Shown: positions 6,494 to 7,004 of the stretch, piece after piece | How positions within the stretch are numbered: position 1 is the stretch's first letter | Layout of the letters: each line of letters opens with the position of its first letter | Assembly (NCBI GenBank): GCA_949127705.1 | Contig: CASBQJ010000421.1 | Location: 1 to 7,004, forward strand | Direction: 5' to 3' | DNA length: 7,004 bases | From: Synechococcales cyanobacterium PMM_0085 | Lineage (GTDB): Bacteria > Cyanobacteriota > Cyanobacteriia > Elainellales > Elainellaceae | Notes under the pieces: model-generated | Databases searched by the model: none | Told to the model about the DNA's origin: nothing | Seen by the model: only the letters and a program-made list of their open reading frames with translations | Translations under genes and position numbers: made by a program

Positions 6494-7004
6494 GATTACC
6501 CAACCGCAAGCCACAGATATCCTCATTCTCTCCAATGGCCCTGGAGAATTGACCACTTGGGTGCGTCCTGTGATCAAGGCACTCCGGCAGCAACTGGGGC
6601 ACGATCGCCAACAGGTACGGCTATCGCTGGTGCTGTCGCCCTGCGCTAATGCTAGCGGCAAAGAAGTGGCGATCGCCCGTACGTACCTTGAACTCGATCG
6701 CATTCAAGGGGCTGAACACTTCTTCCCATTTTTACTCTGGGGAAAAACTCAGGAAAACTGGGACTGGCGCGATCGCGGCCTTGTCCTTTTCCTCGGCGGC
6801 GACCAGTTTTTCCCGGTCGTGATCGGCAACCGCCTGGGCTACCGCACGGTAGTCTATGCCGAATGGGAAACCCGCTGGCACCGTTGGATTGACCAGTTTG
6901 CCGTGATGAACCAAGCGCTGGGCGATCGCGCTCCCCACCCATACGCCCACAAGTTTACCGTCGTCGGCGACTTGATGGCAGAAGCCGGGAGAAGCAAGGA
7001 TGAC
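6492..7004 (+). CDS. LpxB-like (GT19-related) glycosyltransferase, N-terminal part
   Basis: The frame runs from ATG to the window end without a stop: 171 codons, the C-terminal part missing. Features align with lipid-A-disaccharide synthase (LpxB), a GT-B enzyme of the inner membrane that joins two acylated glucosamines in lipid A synthesis. SNGPGELTTWVRPVIKAL (14-31) takes the place of the N-terminal SGE/AGEASGD loop of LpxB. LGGDQFFPVVIGNRLG (101-116) resembles its mid-domain GIDxPDF region, and VVGDLMAEA (157-165) resembles the FIGHTMADA region. The differences from classical LpxB suggest a cyanobacterial paralogue rather than LpxB itself, so no symbol is given. There is no clear Shine-Dalgarno. 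The frame stays open upstream to a stop at 6345-6347, so a GTG at 6366 could add 42 residues including the tandem repeat, but the ATG is preferred because homology begins just after it. Confidence 0.75.
   Translation, partial: MITQPQATDILILSNGPGELTTWVRPVIKALRQQLGHDRQQVRLSLVLSPCANASGKEVAIARTYLELDRIQGAEHFFPFLLWGKTQENWDWRDRGLVLFLGGDQFFPVVIGNRLGYRTVVYAEWETRWHRWIDQFAVMNQALGDRAPHPYAHKFTVVGDLMAEAGRSKDD

Larger units (their letters stand above)
1630..6929. repeat. HIP1 octamers (GCGATCGC), 13 copies
   Basis: Exact GCGATCGC begins at 1630, 1748, 2810, 3659, 3763, 4020, 4768, 5408, 5561, 6369, 6669, 6769 and 6922. Random expectation is about 0.1 copy in 7 kb. HIP1 (highly iterated palindrome) is a known signature of many cyanobacterial genomes. 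Copies occur in all three genes and once between genes, which suggests all three genes are long resident in this genome and not recent imports. The first 1.6 kb, the 3' part of chlH, has none. Confidence 0.95.

Noticed and set aside
6652..6950. Minus-strand ORFs of 72-96 codons opposite the LpxB-like gene
   Set aside because: They lie entirely antisense to the conserved LpxB-like frame and look like low-complexity shadows.

Overview
The window looks like chromosomal DNA from a cyanobacterium. It encodes a full-length ChlH, the porphyrin-binding subunit of magnesium chelatase, with the N-terminal extension typical of the chlorophyll enzyme. It also carries 13 exact copies of the octamer GCGATCGC (the HIP1 motif of many cyanobacteria), where chance predicts about 0.1. 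A perfect 36-bp palindrome at the left edge resembles interspersed palindromes I associate with filamentous cyanobacteria. A Leptolyngbya-like lineage is possible, but that is a guess.

Layout, left to right. Positions 1-90 are non-coding and hold the palindrome. Positions 91-4083 (minus) are chlH, complete, with a strong Shine-Dalgarno at 4093-4098. Positions 4084-4527 are a 444-base gap, partly AT-rich, that must hold the chlH control region unless chlH is read through from upstream. I see two weak promoter candidates there, a half-site resembling the RpaB/HLR1 motif, a small inverted repeat, and a strong hairpin (4421-4455) that may end the upstream transcript. Positions 4528-6177 (minus) encode a 549-residue polytopic membrane glycosyltransferase of the GT-C/GT39 type. 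Positions 6178-6491 form a divergent intergenic region with a spaced direct repeat (6209-6227), an 18-bp tandem repeat in four copies (6405-6476), and a doubtful 83-codon minus-strand ORF. Positions 6492-7004 (plus) are the N-terminal 171 codons of a protein resembling lipid-A-disaccharide synthase (LpxB, GT19), cut off by the window end.

The genes do not form one pathway. ChlH commits protoporphyrin IX to chlorophyll and needs ChlI and ChlD, which are not here. The two glycosyltransferase-like genes are divergent and could both act on envelope glycans or lipids, but nothing in the sequence shows they work together. I found no strong case for a new defence, mobile or biosynthetic system. The most unusual local structure is the 18-bp tandem array, which stays open in a frame on each strand and lies directly before the LpxB-like gene.
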